The notes beneath the pieces are model-generated. The model was not told the DNA's origin. It did not search any database and was given only the letters and a program-made list of their open reading frames with translations. From Tanypteryx hageni (taxonomy: Eukaryota > Arthropoda > Insecta > Odonata > Petaluridae): a DNA stretch of 64,000 nucleotides. This document shows positions 46,188 through 59,565 of the stretch, in pieces (position 1 is the stretch's first letter; the number at the start of each line of letters is the position of its first letter). The stretch is from contig CM054115.1 of assembly GCA_028673005.1 (NCBI GenBank), positions 4,323,501-4,387,500 of the forward strand, in the 5' to 3' direction. The translations under genes were made by a program, and so were the position numbers.

Positions 46188-49100
46188 GACAGAGGTGGGC
46201 GAAGAGAGAGGTTAGCGAAGAGAGAGGTGGGCGAAGAGAGCGGTGGGTGAAGAGGGCGTTGGGCGAAGAGAGAGGTGGGCGAAGATAGAGGTGGGCGAAG
46301 AGAGAGGCGGGCAAAGACAAAGGTTAGCGAAGAGAGAGGTGGGCGAAGAGAGAGGTGGGCGAAGATAGAGGTGGGCGAAGAGAGAGGTGGGCGAAGAGAG
46401 AGGTGGGCGAAGAGAGAGGTGGGCAAAGACAGAGGTTAGCGAAGAGAGGTGTGGGCGAAGAGAGAGGTGGGCGAAGAGAGCGGTGGGCGAAGAGAGAGGT
46501 GGGCGAAGAGAGAGGTGGACGAAGACAGAGGTTAGCGAAGAGAGAGGTGGGCGAAGAGAGAGGTGGGCGAAGAGAGAGGTGGGCGAAGAGAGAGGTGGGC
46601 GAAGAGAGAGGTGGGCGAAGAGAGAGGTGGGCGAAGAGAGGGGTGGGCGAAGAGAGAGGTGGGCGAAGACAAAGGTTAGCGCAGAGAGAGGTGGGCGAGG
46701 AGAGAGGTGGGCGAAGAGAGAGGAGGGCGAAGAGAGAGGTGGGCGAAGAGAGAGGTGGGCGAAGACAGAGGTGGGCGAAGAGAGAGGTGGGCGAAGAGAG
46801 AGGTGGGCGAGGAGAGAGGTGGGCGAAGAGAGAGGTGGGCGAAGAGAGAGGTGGACGAAGAGAGAGGTGGGCGAAGAGAGAGGTGGGCGAAGAGAGAGGT
46901 GGGCGAAGACAGAGGTGGGCGAAGAGAGAGGTGGGCGAGGAGAGAGGTGGGCGAAGAGAGAGGTGGGCAAAGAGAGAGGTGGGCGAAGAGAGAGGTGGGC
47001 GAAGAGAGAGGTGGGCGAAGAGAGAGGTGGGCGAAGACAGAGGTTAGCGAAGAGAGGTGTGGGCGAAGAGAGAGGTGGGCGAAGAGAGCGGTGGGCGAAG
47101 AGAGGTGGGCGAAGAGAGGTGTGCAAAGAGAACGGTGGGCGAAGAGAGAGGTGGGCGAGGACAGATGTGGGCGAAGAGAGAGGCGGGCAAAGAGAGAGGT
47201 TAGCGAAGACAGAGGTTAGCGAAGAGAGAGGTGGGCGAAGAGAGAGGTGGGCGAAGAGAGAGGTGGGAGAAGAGAGAGGTGGGCGAAGAGAGCGGTGGGC
47301 GAAGAGAGAGGTGGGCGAAGAGAGAGGTGGGCGAAGAGAGAGGTGGGCGAAGAGAGATGTGGGCGAAGACAGAGGTTAGCGAGGAGAGTTGTGGGCGAAG
47401 AGAGAGGTGGGCGAAGAGAGCGGTGGGCGAAGAGAGAGGTGGGCGAAGAGAGAGGTGGGCGAAGACAGAGGTGGGCGAAGAGAGAGGTAGGCGAAGAGAG
47501 AGGTGGGCGAAGAGAGCGGTGGGCGAAGAAAGCGGTGGCGAAGAGAGAGGTGGGCGAAGAGAGAGGTGGGCGAAGACAGAGGTGGGCGAAGAGAGAGGTG
47601 GGCGAAGACAAAGGTTAGCGAAGAAAGAGGCTGGCAAAGACAGAGGTGGGCGAAGAGAAAGGTGGGCGAAGAGAAAGGTGGGCGAAGAGAGAGGTGGGCA
47701 AGGAGAGAGGTGGGCAAAGACAGAGGTGGGCGAAGAGAGAGGTGGGCGAAGAGAGAGGTGGGCGAAGAGAGATGTGGGTGAAGAGAGGTGGGCGAAGACA
47801 GAGGTGGGCGAAGAGAGCGGTGGGCGAAGAAAGAGGTGGGCGAAGAGAGGTGGGCGAAGACAGAGGTGGGCAAAGAGAGAGGTGGGCAAAGACAGAGGTG
47901 GGCGAAGAGAAAGGTGGGCGAAGAGAATGTTGGGCGAAGACAGAGGTGGGCGAAGAGAGCGGTGGGCGAAGAGAGAGGTGGGCGAAGAGAGATGTGGGCG
48001 AAGACAGAGGTTAGCGAGGAGAGTTGTGGGCGAAGAGAGAGGTGGGCGAGGAGAGAGGTGGGCGAAGAGAGAGGTGGGCGAAGAGAGCGGTGGGCGAAGA
48101 GAGAGGTGGGCGAAGAGAGAGGTGGGCGAAGACAGAGGTGGGCGAAGAGAGAGGTGGGCGAAGAAAGAGTTGGGCGAAGAGAGCGGTGGGCGAAAAGAGC
48201 GGTAGGCGAAGAGAGAGGTGGGCGAAGACAGAGGTGGGCGAAGAGAGAGGCGGGCAAAGACAAAGGTTAGCGAAGAGAGAGGTGAGCGAGGAGAGAGGTG
48301 GGCGAAGAGAGAGGTGGGCAAAGAGAGAGGTTAGCGAAGACAGAGGTTAGCGAAGAGAGAGGTGGGCGAAGACAAAGGTGGGCGAAGAGAGAGGTGGGCG
48401 AAGAGAGAGGTGGGCGATGAGAGAGGTGGGCGAAGAGAGAGGTGGGCGAAGAGAGAGGTGGGCGAAGACAGAGTGTGGCGAAGAGAGAGGTGGGCGAAGA
48501 GAGTGGTGGGCGAAGAGAGAGGTGGGCGAAGAGAGAGGTGGGCGAAGAGAGAGGTTAGCGAAGAGAGAGGTGGGCGAAGAGAGAGGTGGGCGAAGAGAGA
48601 GGTGGGCGAAGAGAGCGGTGGGCGAAGAGAGAGGTGGGCGAAGAGAGAGGTGGGCGAAGAGAGAGGTTAGCGAAGAGAGAGGTGGGCGAAGAGTGAGGTG
48701 GGCGAAGAGAGAGGTTGGCGAAGAGAGCAGTGGGCGAAGAGAGAGGTGGGCGAAGAGAGAGGTGGGCGAAGAGAGAGGTTAGCGAAGAGAGAGGTGGGCG
48801 AAGAGAGAGGTGGGCGAAGAGAGAGGTGGGCGAAGAGAGCGGTGGGCGAAGAGAGGTGGGCGAAGAGAGAGGTGGGCGAAGAGAGAGGTTAGCGAAGAGA
48901 GAGGTGGGCGAAGAGAGAGGTGAGCGAGGAGAGAGGTGGGCGAAGAGAGAGGTGGGCAAAGAGAGAGGTTAGAGAAGACAGAGGTTAGCGAAAAGAGAGG
49001 TGGGCGAAGAGAGAGGTGGGCGAAGAGAGAGGTGGGCGAAGAGAGAGGTGGGCGAAGAGAGAGGTGGGCGAAGAGAGAGGTGGGCGAAGAGAGAGGTGGG

Positions 49101-50741
49101 CGAAGAGAGAGGTGGGCGAAGAGAGAGGTGGGCGAAGAGAGAGGTGGGCAAAGAGAGAGGTGGGCGAAGAGAGAGGTGGGCGAAGAGAGAGTTGGGCAAA
49201 GAGAGCGGTGGGCGAAGAGAGAGGTGGGCTAAGAGAGAGGTGGGCGAAGAGAGAGGTTAGCGAAGAGAGAGGTGGGCGAAGGGAGAGGTGGGCGAAGACA
49301 GAGGTGGGCGAAGAGAGAGGCGGGCAAAGACAAAGGTTAGCGCAGAGAGAGGTGGGCGAGGAGAGAGGTGGGCGAAGAGAGCGGTGGGCGAAGAGAGCGG
49401 TGGGCGAAGAGAGAGGATGTGGAAGAGAGAGGTGGACGAAGACAGAGGTTAGCGAAGAGAGAGGTGGGCGAAGACAGAGGTAAGCGAAGACAGAGGTTAG
49501 CGAAGAGAGAGGTGGGCGAAGAGAGAGGTGGGCGAAGAGAGAGGTGGGCGAAGAGAGAGGTGGGCGATGAGAGAGTTGGGCGAAGAGAGAGGTGGGCAAA
49601 GAGAGAGGTGGGCGAAGACAGAGGTGGGCGAAGAGAGCGGTGGGCGAAGAGAGAGGTGGGCGAAGACAAAGGTTAGCGCATAGAGAGGTGGGCGAGGAGA
49701 GAGGTGGGCGAAGAGAGAGGTGGGCGAAGAGAGAGGTGGGCGAAGAGAGAGGTGGGCGAAGACAGAGGTGGGCGAAGAGAGAGGTGGGCGAAGAGAGAGG
49801 TGGGCGAGGAGAGAGGTGGGCGAAGAGAGAGGTGGGCGAAGAGAGAGGTGGGCGAAGAGAGAGGTGGGCGAAGAGAGAGGTGGGCGAAGACAAAGGTTAG
49901 CGCAGGGAGAGGTGGGCGAAGAGAGAGGTGGGCGAAGAGAGAGGTGGGCGAAGAGAGAGGTGGGCGAAGACAAAGGTTAGCGCAGGGAGAGGTGGGCGAA
50001 GAGAGAGGTGGGCGAAGAGAGAGGTGGGCGAAGAGAGAGGTGGGCGAAGAGAGAGGCGGGCGAAGACAGAGGTGGGCGAAGAGAGAGGTGGGCGAAGAGA
50101 GAGGTGGGCGAGGAGAGAGGTGGGCGAAGAGAGAGGTGGGCGAAGAGAGAGGTGGACGAAGAGAGAGGTGGGCGAAGAGAGAGGTGGGCGAAGAGAGAGG
50201 TGGGCGAAGAGAGAGGTGGGCGAATAGAGAGGTGGGCGAAGAGAGAGGTGGGCGAAGAGAGAGGCGGGCAAAGACAAAGGTTAGCGCAGAGAGAGGTGGG
50301 CGAGGAGAGAGGTGGGCGAAGAGAGCGGTGGGCGAAGAGAGAGGTGGGCGAAGAGAGCGGTGGGCGAAGAGAGAGGTGGGCGAAGAGAGAGGTGGGCGAA
50401 GAGAGAGGTGGGCGAAGAGAGAGGATGGCGAAGAGAGAGGTGGACGAAGACAGAGGTTAGCGAAGAGAGAGGTGGGCGAAGACAGAGGTAAGCGAAGAGA
50501 GAGGTGGGCGAAGAGAGAGGTGGGCGAAGAGAGAGGTGGGCGAAGAGAGGATGGCGAAGTGAGAGGTGGACGAAGACAGAGGTTAGCGAAGAGAGAGGTG
50601 GGCGAAGAGAGAGGTGGGCGAAGAGAGAGGTGGGCGAAGAGAGAGGTGGGCGAAGAGAGAGGTGGGCGAAGAGAGAGGTGGGCAAAGAGAGAGGTGGTCG
50701 AAGACATTGTTGAGCGAAGATAGAGGTGGGCGAAGACAGAC

Positions 50742-51065
50742 ATTATAGTAAGAAAGTAAAAGGAAAAGCGTAGAGGTAGGAGAGAGGTGGCCGAAGAGAG
50801 AGGGGAAAAGATAATAAGGAGGAAGGAATAGCGGAGAGGTAGAGAGAAATGGGCGAAGGGAGAGGGGAAAAGGGAATAAAAAGGAAGGAATAGCGGAGAG
50901 GTAGGAGAGAGTTGGGAAAAGAGAGAGGTTTAAGGGACAATAAATAGGAAAGAAAGGCGGAGATGTAGGAGAAAGGTGGGCGATGAGAGAGGGGAAAAGA
51001 GAATATGGAGGAAGGTATAGCGGAGAGGTAGGAGAAATGCGGGCGTAGAGAGGGGGAAGACAGAA
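50742..51065 (+). repeat. 63-bp-unit spacer 4 (beta-1 type)
   Basis: Beta-1 form. It is the first of four spacers whose order and spacing are repeated 8,500 bp later. Confidence 0.85.
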
Positions 51066-52621
51066 GACAGAGGTGGGCGAAGAGAGAGGTTAGCGAAGAG
51101 AGAGGTGGGCGAAGAGAGCGGTGGGTGAAGAGAGCGTTGGGCGAAGAGAGAGGTGGGCGAAGATAGAGGTGGGCGAAGAGAGAGGCGGGCAAAGACAAAG
51201 GTTAGCGAAGAGAGAGGTGGGCGAAGAGAGAGGTGGGCGAAGATAGAGGTGGGCGAAGAGAGAGGTGGGCGAAGAGAGAGGTGGGCGAAGAGAGAGGTGG
51301 GCAAAGACAGAGGTTAGCGAAGAGAGGTGTGGGCGAAGAGAGAGGTGGGCGAAGAGAGCGGTGGGCGAAGAGAGAGGTGGGCGAAGAGAGAGGTGGACGA
51401 AGACAGAGGTTAGCGAAGAGAGAGGTGGGCGAAGAGAGAGGTGGGCGAAGAGAGAGGTGGGCGAAGAGAGAGGTGGGCGAAGAGAGAGGTGGGCGAAGAG
51501 AGAGGTGGGCGAAGAGAGGGGTGGGCGAAGAGAGAGGTGGGCGAAGACAAAGGTTAGCGCAGAGAGAGGTGGGCGAGGAGAGAGGTGGGCGAAGAGAGAG
51601 GAGGGCGAAGAGAGAGGTGGGCGAAGAGAGAGGTGGGCGAAGACAGAGGTGGGCGAAGAGAGAGGTGGGCGAAGAGAGAGGTGGGCGAGGAGAGAGGTGG
51701 GCGAAGAGAGAGGTGGGCGAAGAGAGAGGTGGACGAAGAGAGAGGTGGGCGAAGAGAGAGGTGGGCGAAGACAAAGGTTAGCGCAGAGAGAGGTGGGCGA
51801 AGAGAGAGGTGGGCGAAGAGAGAGGTGGGCGAAGAGAGAGGTGGGCGAAGAGAGAGGCGGGCGAAGACAGAGGTGGGCGAAGAGAGAGGTGGGCGAAGAG
51901 AGAGGTGGGCGAGGAGAGAGGTGGGCGAAGAGAGAGGTGGGCGAAGAGAGAGTTGGACGAAGAGAGAGGTGGGCGAAGAGAGAGGTGGGCGAAGAGAGAG
52001 GTGGGCGAAGAGAGAGGTGGGCGAAGAGAGAGGTGGGCGAAGAGAGGTGGGCGAAGAGAGAGGCGGGCAAAGACAAAGGTTAGCGCAGAGAGAGGTGGGC
52101 GAGGAGAGAGGTGGGCGAAGAGAGCGGTGGGCGAAGAGAGAGGTGGGCGAAGAGAGCGGTGGGCGAAGAGAGAGGTGGGCGAAGAGAGAGGTGGGCGAAG
52201 ACAGATGTGGGCGAAGAGAGAGGTGGGCGAAGAGAGAGGATGGCGAAGAGAGAGGTGGACGAAGACAGAGGTTAGCGAAGAGAGAGGTGGGCGAAGACAG
52301 AGGTAAGCGAAGAGAGAGGTGGGCGAAGAGAGAGGTGGGCGAAGAGAGAGGTGGGCGAAGAGAGAGGATGGCGAAGTGAGAGGTGGACGAAGACAGAGGT
52401 TAGCGAAGAGAGAGGTGGGCGAAGAGAGAGGTGGGCGAAGAGAGAGGTGGGCAAAGAGAGAGGTGGGCGAAGAGAGAGGTGGGCGAAGAGAGAGGTGGGC
52501 AAAGAGAGAGGTGGGCGAAGACAGAGGTAAGCGAAGACAGAGGTTAGCGAAGAGAGAGGTGGGCGAAGAGAGAGGTGGGCGAAGAAATTGGTGAGCGAAG
52601 ATAGAGGTGGGCGAAGACAGA

Positions 52622-52945
52622 CATTATAGTAAGAAAGTAAAAGGAAAAGCGTAGAGGTAGGAGAGAGGTGGCCGAAGAGAGAGGGGAAAAGATAATAAGG
52701 AGGAAGGAATAGCGGAGAGGTAGAGAGAAATGGGCGAAGGGAGAGGGGAAAAGGGAATAAAAAGGAAGGAATAGCGGAGAGGTAGGAGAGAGTTGGGGAA
52801 AGAGAGAGGTTTAAGGGACAATAAATAGGAAAGAAGGCGGAGATGTAGGAGAAAGGTGGGCGATGAGAGAGGGGAAAAGAGAATATGGAGGAAGGTATAG
52901 CGGAGAGGTAGGAGAAATGCGGGCGTAGAGAGGGGGAAGACAGAA
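52622..52945 (+). repeat. 63-bp-unit spacer 5 (beta-2 type)
   Basis: Beta-2 form with GAGTTGGGGAAAGAG. One base is missing in GGAAAGAAGGCGG, a private change of this copy. Confidence 0.85.
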
Positions 52946-53160
52946 GACAGAGGTGGGCGAAGAGAGAGGTTAGCGAAGAGAGAGGTGGGCGAAGAGAGCG
53001 GTGGGTGAAGAGAGCGTTGGGCGAGGAGAGAGGTGGGCGAAGACAGAGGTGGGCGAAGACAGAGGTAAGCGAAGACAGAGGTTAGCGAAGAGAGAGGTGG
53101 GCGAAGAGAGAGGTGGGCGAAGAAATTGGTGAGCGAAGATAGAGGTGGGCGAAGACAGAC

Positions 53161-53485
53161 ATTATAGTAAGAAAGTAAAAGGAAAAGCGTAGAGGTAGGA
53201 GAGAGGTGGCCGAAGAGAGAGGGGGAAAAGATAATAAGGAGGAAGGAATAGCGGAGAGGTAGAGAGAAATGGGCGAAGGGAGAGGGGAAAAGGGAATAAA
53301 AAGGAAGGAATAGCGGAGAGGTAGGAGAGAGTTGGGGAAAGAGAGAGGTTTAAGGGACAATAAATAGGAAAGAAAGGCGGAGATGTAGGAGAAAGGTGGG
53401 CGATGAGAGAGGGGAAAAGAGAATATGGAGGAAGGTATAGCGGAGAGGTAGGAGAAATGCGGGCGTAGAGAGGGGGAAGACAGAA
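53161..53485 (+). repeat. 63-bp-unit spacer 6 (beta-2 type)
   Basis: Beta-2 form with one extra G in GAGGGGGAAAAG. It lies only 539 bp after spacer 5, so the two came from a short tandem duplication. Confidence 0.85.
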
Positions 53486-54319
53486 GACAGAGGTGGGCGA
53501 AGAGAGAGGTTAGCGAAGAGAGAGGTGGGCGAAGAGAGAGGTGGGCGAGGAGAGAGGTGGGCGAAGAGAGAGGTGGGCGAAGAGAGAGGTGGGCGAAGAG
53601 AGAGGTGGGCGAAGAGAGAGGTGGGCGAAGAGAGAGGTGGGCGAAGACAGAGGTTAGCGAAGAGAAAAGTGGGCGAAGAGAGAGGTGGGCGAAGACAAAG
53701 GTTAGCGAAGAGAGAGGTGGGCGAAGAGAGAGTTGGGCGAAGACAGAGGTTAGCGAAGAGAGAGGTGGGCGAAGAGAGAGTTGGGCGAAGAGAGAGGTGG
53801 GCGAAGAGAGAGGTGGGCGAAGAGAGAGGTTGGCGAAGACAGAGGTTAGCGAAGAGAAAAGTGGGCGAAGAGAGAGGTGGGCGAAGACAAAGGTTAGCGA
53901 AGAGAGAGCCGGGCAAAGACAGAGGTGGGCGAAGAGAGAGGTGGGCGAAGAGAGGTGTGGGCGAAGAGAGAGGTGGGAGAAGACAGAGGTAAGCGAAGAG
54001 AGAGCCGGGCAAAGACCGAGGTGGGCGAAGAGAGAGGTGGGCGAAGAGAGAGGTGGGCGAAGAGAGAGGAGGGCGAAGAGAGAGGTGGGCGAAGAGAGAA
54101 GTGGGCGAAGAGAGAGGTGGGCAAAGAGAGAGGTGGGCGAAGACAGAGGTTAGCGAAGAGAGGTGGGCGAAGAGAGAGGTGGGCGAGGAGAGAGGTGGGC
54201 GAAGAGAGAGGTGGGCGAAGAGAGAGGTGGGCGAAGAGAGAGGTGGGCAAAGAGAGAGGTGGGCGAAGACAGAGGTAAGCGAAGACAGAGGTTAGCGAAG
54301 AGAGAGGTGGGCGAAGAGA

Positions 54320-54350
54320 TAGATAGATAGATAGATAATCGTCTTTATTC
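54320..54350 (-). mobile_element. 31-bp LINE 3'-tail insertion, copy 3
   Basis: Identical insertion to that at 38563, exactly 15,757 bp away. The spacer pair 38927 and 54684 has the same offset, so a block of about 2 kb moved as one. Confidence 0.75.
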
Positions 54351-54683
54351 GGGCGAGAGAGAGGTGGGCGAAGAGAGAAGTGGGCGAAGAGAGAGGTGGG
54401 CAAAGAGAGAGGTGTGCGAAGACAGAGGTTAGCGAAGAGAGAGGTGGGCGAAGAGAGAGGTGGGCGAGGAGAGAGGTGGGCGAAGAGAGAGGTGGGCGAA
54501 GAGAGAGGTGGGCGAAGAGAGAGGTGGGCAAAGAGAGAGGTGGGCGAAGACAGAGGTTAGCGAAGAGAGAGGTGAGCGAAGAGAGAGGTGGGCGAAGAGA
54601 GAGGTGGGCGAAGAGAGAAGTGGGCGAAGACAGAGGTGGGCGAAGACATTGGTGAGCGAAGAGAGAGGTGGGCGAAGACAGAC

Positions 54684-55007
54684 GTTAAAGTAAGAAAGTA
54701 AAAGGAAAAGGGTAGAGGTAGGAGAGAGGTGGCCGAAGAGAGAGGGGAAAAGATAATAAGGAGGAAGGAATAGCGGAGAGGTAGAGAGAAATGGGCGAAG
54801 GGAGAGGAGAAAAGGGAATAAAAAGATAGGAATAGCGGAGTGGTAGGAGAGAGTTGGGAAAAGAGAGAGGTTTAAGGGACAATAAATAGGAAAGAAAGGC
54901 GGAGATGTAGGAGAAATATGGGCGATGAGAGAGGGGAAAAGAGAATATGGAGGAAGGTATAGCGGAGAGGTAGGAGAAATGCGGGCGTAGAGAGAGGGAA
55001 GACAGAA
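54684..55007 (+). repeat. 63-bp-unit spacer 7 (alpha type)
   Basis: Alpha form, a copy of spacer 1. Confidence 0.85.
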
Positions 55008-58000
55008 GACAGAGGTGGGCGAAGAGAGAGGTTAGCGAAGAGAGAGGTGGGCGAAGAGAGAGGTGGGCGAAGAGAGAGGTGGGCAAAGAGAGAGGTTAGC
55101 GAAGACAGAGGTTAGCGATGAGAGAGGTGGTCGAAGAGAGAAGTGGGCGAAAAGAGAGGTAGGAGAAGAGAGAGGTGGGCGAAGAGAGATGTAGGCGAAG
55201 ACAGAGGTTAGCCAGGAGAGTTGTGGGCGAAGAGAGAGGTGGGCGAAGAGAGCGGTGGGCGAAGAGAGAGGTGGGCGAAGAGAGAGGTGGGCGAAGAGAG
55301 AGGTGGGCGAAGACAGAGGTGGGCGAAGAGAGAGGTGGGCGAGGAGAGAGGTGGGCGAAGAGAGAGGTGGGCAAAGAGAGAGGTGGGCGAAGAGAGAGGT
55401 GGGCGAAGAGAGAGGTGGGCGAAGAGAGAGGTGGGCGAAGACAGAGGTTAGCGAAGAGAGGTGTGGGCGAAGAGAGAGGTGGGCGAAGAGAGCGGTGGGC
55501 GAAGAGAGGTGGGCGAAGAGAGGTGGGCAAAGAGAACGGTGGGCGAAGAGAGAGGTGGGCGAGGAAAGATGTGGGCGAAGAGAGAGGCGGGCAAAGAGAG
55601 AGGTTAGCGAAGACAGAGGTTAGCGAAGAGAGAGGTGGGCGAAGAGAGAGGTGGGCGAAGAGAGAGGTGGGAGAAGAGAGAGGTGGGCGAAGAGAGCGGT
55701 GGGCGAAGAGAGAGGTGGGCGAAGAGAGAGGTGGGCGAAGAGAGAGGTGGGCGAAGAGAGATGTGGGCGAAGACAGAGGTTAGCGAGGAGAGTTGTGGGC
55801 GAAGAGAGAGGTGGGCGAAGAGAGCGGTGGGCGAAGAGAGAGGTGGGCGAAGAGAGAGGTGGGCGAAGACAGAGGTGGGCGAAGAGAGAGGTGGGCGAAG
55901 AGAGAGGTGGGCGAAGAGAGCGGTGGGCGAAGAAAGCGGTGGCGAAGAGAGAGGTGGGCGAAGAGAGAGGTGGGCGAAGACAGAGGTGGGCGAAGAGAGA
56001 GGTGGGCGAAGACAAAGGTTAGCGAAGAAAGAGGCTGGCAAAGACAGAGGTGGGCGAAGAGAAAGGTGGGCGAAGAGAAAGGTGGGCGAAGAGAGAGGTG
56101 GGCAAGGAGAGAGGTGGGCAAAGACAGAGGTGGGCGAAGAGAGAGGTGGGCGAAGAGAGAGGTGGGCGAAGAGAGATGTGGGTGAAGAGAGGTGGGCGAA
56201 GACAGAGGTGGGCGAAGAGAGCGGTGGGCGAAGAAAGAGGTGGGCGAAGAGAGGTGGGCGAAGACAGAGGTGGGCAAAGAGAGAGGTGGGCAAAGACAGA
56301 GGTGGGCGAAGAGAAAGGTGGGCGAAGAGAATGTTGGGCGAAGACAGAGGTGGGCGAAGAGAGCGGTGGGCGAAGAGAGAGGTGGGCGAAGAGAGATGTG
56401 GGCGAAGACAGAGGTTAGCGAGGAGAGTTGTGGGCGAAGAGAGAGGTGGGCGAGGAGAGAGGTGGGCGAAGAGAGAGGTGGGCGAAGAGAAAGGTGGGCG
56501 AAGAGAATGTTGGGCGAAGACAGAGGTGGGCGAAGAGAGCGGTGGGCGAAGAGAGAGGTGGGCGAAGAGAGATGTGGGCGAAGACAGAGGTTAGCGAGGA
56601 GAGTTGTGGGCGAAGAGAGAGGTGGGCGAGGAGAGAGGTGGGCGAAGAGAGAGGTGGGCGAAGAGAGCGGTGGGCGAAGAGAGAGGTGGGCGAAGAGAGA
56701 GGTGGGCGAAGACAGAGGTGGGCGAAGAGAGAGGTGGGCGAAGAAAGAGTTGGGCGAAGAGAGCGGTGGGCGAAAAGAGCGGTAGGCGAAGAGAGAGGTG
56801 GGCGAAGACAGAGGTGGGCGAAGAGAGAGGCGGGCAAAGACAAAGGTTAGCGAAGAGAGAGGTGAGCGAGGAGAGAGGTGGGCGAAGAGAGAGGTGGGCA
56901 AAGAGAGAGGTTAGCGAAGACAGAGGTTAGCGAAGAGAGAGGTGGGCGAAGACAAAGGTGGGCGAAGAGAGAGGTGGGCGAAGAGAGAGGTGGGCGAAGA
57001 GAGAGGTGGGCGAAGAGAGAGGTGGGCGAAGAGAGAGGTGGGCGAAGACAGAGTGTGGCGAAGAGAGAGGTGGGCGAAGAGAGTGGTGGGCGAAGAGAGA
57101 GGTGGGCGAAGAGAGAGGTGGGCGAAGAGAGAGGTTAGCGAAGAGAGAGGTGGGCGAAGAGAGAGGTGGGCGAAGAGAGAGGTGGGCGAAGAGAGCGGTG
57201 GGCGAAGAGAGAGGTGGGCGAAGAGAGAGGTGGGCGAAGAGAGAGGTTAGCGAAGAGAGAGGTGGGCGAAGAGTGAGGTGGGCGAAGAGAGAGGTTGGCG
57301 AAGAGAGCAGTGGGCGAAGAGAGAGGTGGGCGAAGAGAGAGGTGGGCGAAGAGAGAGGTTAGCGAAGAGAGAGGTGGGCGAAGAGAGAGGTGGGCGAAGA
57401 GAGAGGTGGGCGAAGAGAGCGGTGGGCGAAGAGAGGTGGGCGAAGAGAGAGGTGGGCGAAGAGAGAGGTTAGCGAAGAGAGAGGTGGGCGAAGAGAGAGG
57501 TGAGCGAGGAGAGAGGTGGGCGAAGAGAGAGGTGGGCAAAGAGAGAGGTTAGAGAAGACAGAGGTTAGCGAAAAGAGAGGTGGGCGAAGAGAGAGGTGGG
57601 CGAAGAGAGAGGTGGGCGAAGTGAGAGGTGGGCGAAGAGAGAGGTGGGCGAAGAGAGAGGTGGGCGAAGAGAGAGGTGGGCGAAGAGAGAGGTGGGCGAA
57701 GAGAGAGGTGGGCGAAGAGAGAGGTGGGCAAAGAGAGAGGTGGGCGAAGAGAGAGGTGGGCGAAGAGAGAGTTGGGCAAAGAGAGAGGTGGGCGAAGAGA
57801 GAGGTGGGCTAAGAGAGAGGTGGGCGAAGAGAGAGGTTAGCGAAGAGAGAGGTGGGCGAAGGGAGAGGTGGGCGAAGACAGAGGTGGGCGAAGAGAGAGG
57901 CGGGCAAAGACAAAGGTTAGCGCAGAGAGAGGTGGGCGAGGAGAGAGGTGGGCGAAGAGAGCGGTGGGCGAAGAGAGCGGTGGGCGAAGAGAGAGGATGT

Positions 58001-59241
58001 GGAAGAGAGAGGTGGACGAAGACAGAGGTTAGCGAAGAGAGAGGTGGGCGAAGACAGAGGTAAGCGAAGACAGAGGTTAGCGAAGAGAGAGGTGGGCGAA
58101 GAGAGAGGTGGGCGAAGAGAGAGGTGGGCGAAGAGAGAGGTGGGCGATGAGAGAGTTGGGCGAAGAGAGAGGTGGGCAAAGAGAGAGGTGGGCGAAGACA
58201 GAGGTGGGCGAAGAGAGCGGTGGGCGAAGAGAGAGGTGGGCGAAGACAAAGGTTAGCGCATAGAGAGGTGGGCGAGGAGAGAGGTGGGCGAAGAGAGAGG
58301 TGGGCGAAGAGAGAGGTGGGCGAAGAGAGAGGTGGGCGAAGACAGAGGTGGGCGAAGAGAGAGGTGGGCGAAGAGAGAGGTGGGCGAGGAGAGAGGTGGG
58401 CGAAGAGAGAGGTGGGCGAAGAGAGAGGTGGGCGAAGAGAGAGGTGGGCGAAGAGAGAGGTGGGCGAAGACAAAGGTTAGCGCAGGGAGAGGTGGGCGAA
58501 GAGAGAGGTGGGCGAAGAGAGAGGTGGGCGAAGAGAGAGGTGGGCGAAGAGAGAGGCGGGCGAAGACAGAGGTGGGCGAAGAGAGAGGTGGGCGAAGAGA
58601 GAGGTGGGCGAGGAGAGAGGTGGGCGAAGAGAGAGGTGGGCGAAGAGAGAGGTGGACGAAGAGAGAGGTGGGCGAAGAGAGAGGTGGGCGAAGAGAGAGG
58701 TGGGCGAAGAGAGAGGTGGGCGAAGAGAGAGGTGGGCGAAGAGAGAGGTGGGCGAAGAGAGAGGCGGGCAAAGACAAAGGTTAGCGCAGAGAGAGGTGGG
58801 CGAGGAGAGAGGTGGGCGAAGAGAGCGGTGGGCGAAGAGAGAGGTGGGCGAAGAGAGCGGTGGGCGAAGAGAGAGGTGGGCGAAGAGAGAGGTGGGCGAA
58901 GAGAGAGGTGGGCGAAGAGAGAGGATGGCGAAGAGAGAGGTGGACGAAGACAGAGGTTAGCGAAGAGAGAGGTGGGCGAAGACAGAGGTAAGCGAAGAGA
59001 GAGGTGGGCGAAGAGAGAGGTGGGCGAAGAGAGAGGTGGGCGAAGAGAGGATGGCGAAGTGAGAGGTGGACGAAGACAGAGGTTAGCGAAGAGAGAGGTG
59101 GGCGAAGAGAGAGGTGGGCGAAGAGAGAGGTGGGCGAAGAGAGAGGTGGGCGAAGAGAGAGGTGGGCGAAGAGAGAGGTGGGCAAAGAGAGAGGTGGTCG
59201 AAGACATTGTTGAGCGAAGATAGAGGTGGGCGAAGACAGAC

Positions 59242-59565
59242 ATTATAGTAAGAAAGTAAAAGGAAAAGCGTAGAGGTAGGAGAGAGGTGGCCGAAGAGAG
59301 AGGGGAAAAGATAATAAGGAGGAAGGAATAGCGGAGAGGTAGAGAGAAATGGGCGAAGGGAGAGGGGAAAAGGGAATAAAAAGGAAGGAATAGCGGAGAG
59401 GTAGGAGAGAGTTGGGAAAAGAGAGAGGTTTAAGGGACAATAAATAGGAAAGAAAGGCGGAGATGTAGGAGAAAGGTGGGCGATGAGAGAGGGGAAAAGA
59501 GAATATGGAGGAAGGTATAGCGGAGAGGTAGGAGAAATGCGGGCGTAGAGAGGGGGAAGACAGAA
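59242..59565 (+). repeat. 63-bp-unit spacer 8 (beta-1 type)
   Basis: Beta-1 form, a copy of spacer 4 at +8,500 bp. Confidence 0.85.

Larger units (their letters stand above)
50742..55500 (+). repeat. Super-repeat copy C1 (period about 8,500 bp)
   Basis: The series of spacers at 50742, 52622, 53161 and 54684 and the LINE tail at 54320 recurs at +8,500 or +8,501 bp. Left of 50742 the similarity continues with the offset shifted to 8,580 and then 8,404 bp by local insertions of about 80 and 176 bp. Confidence 0.85.
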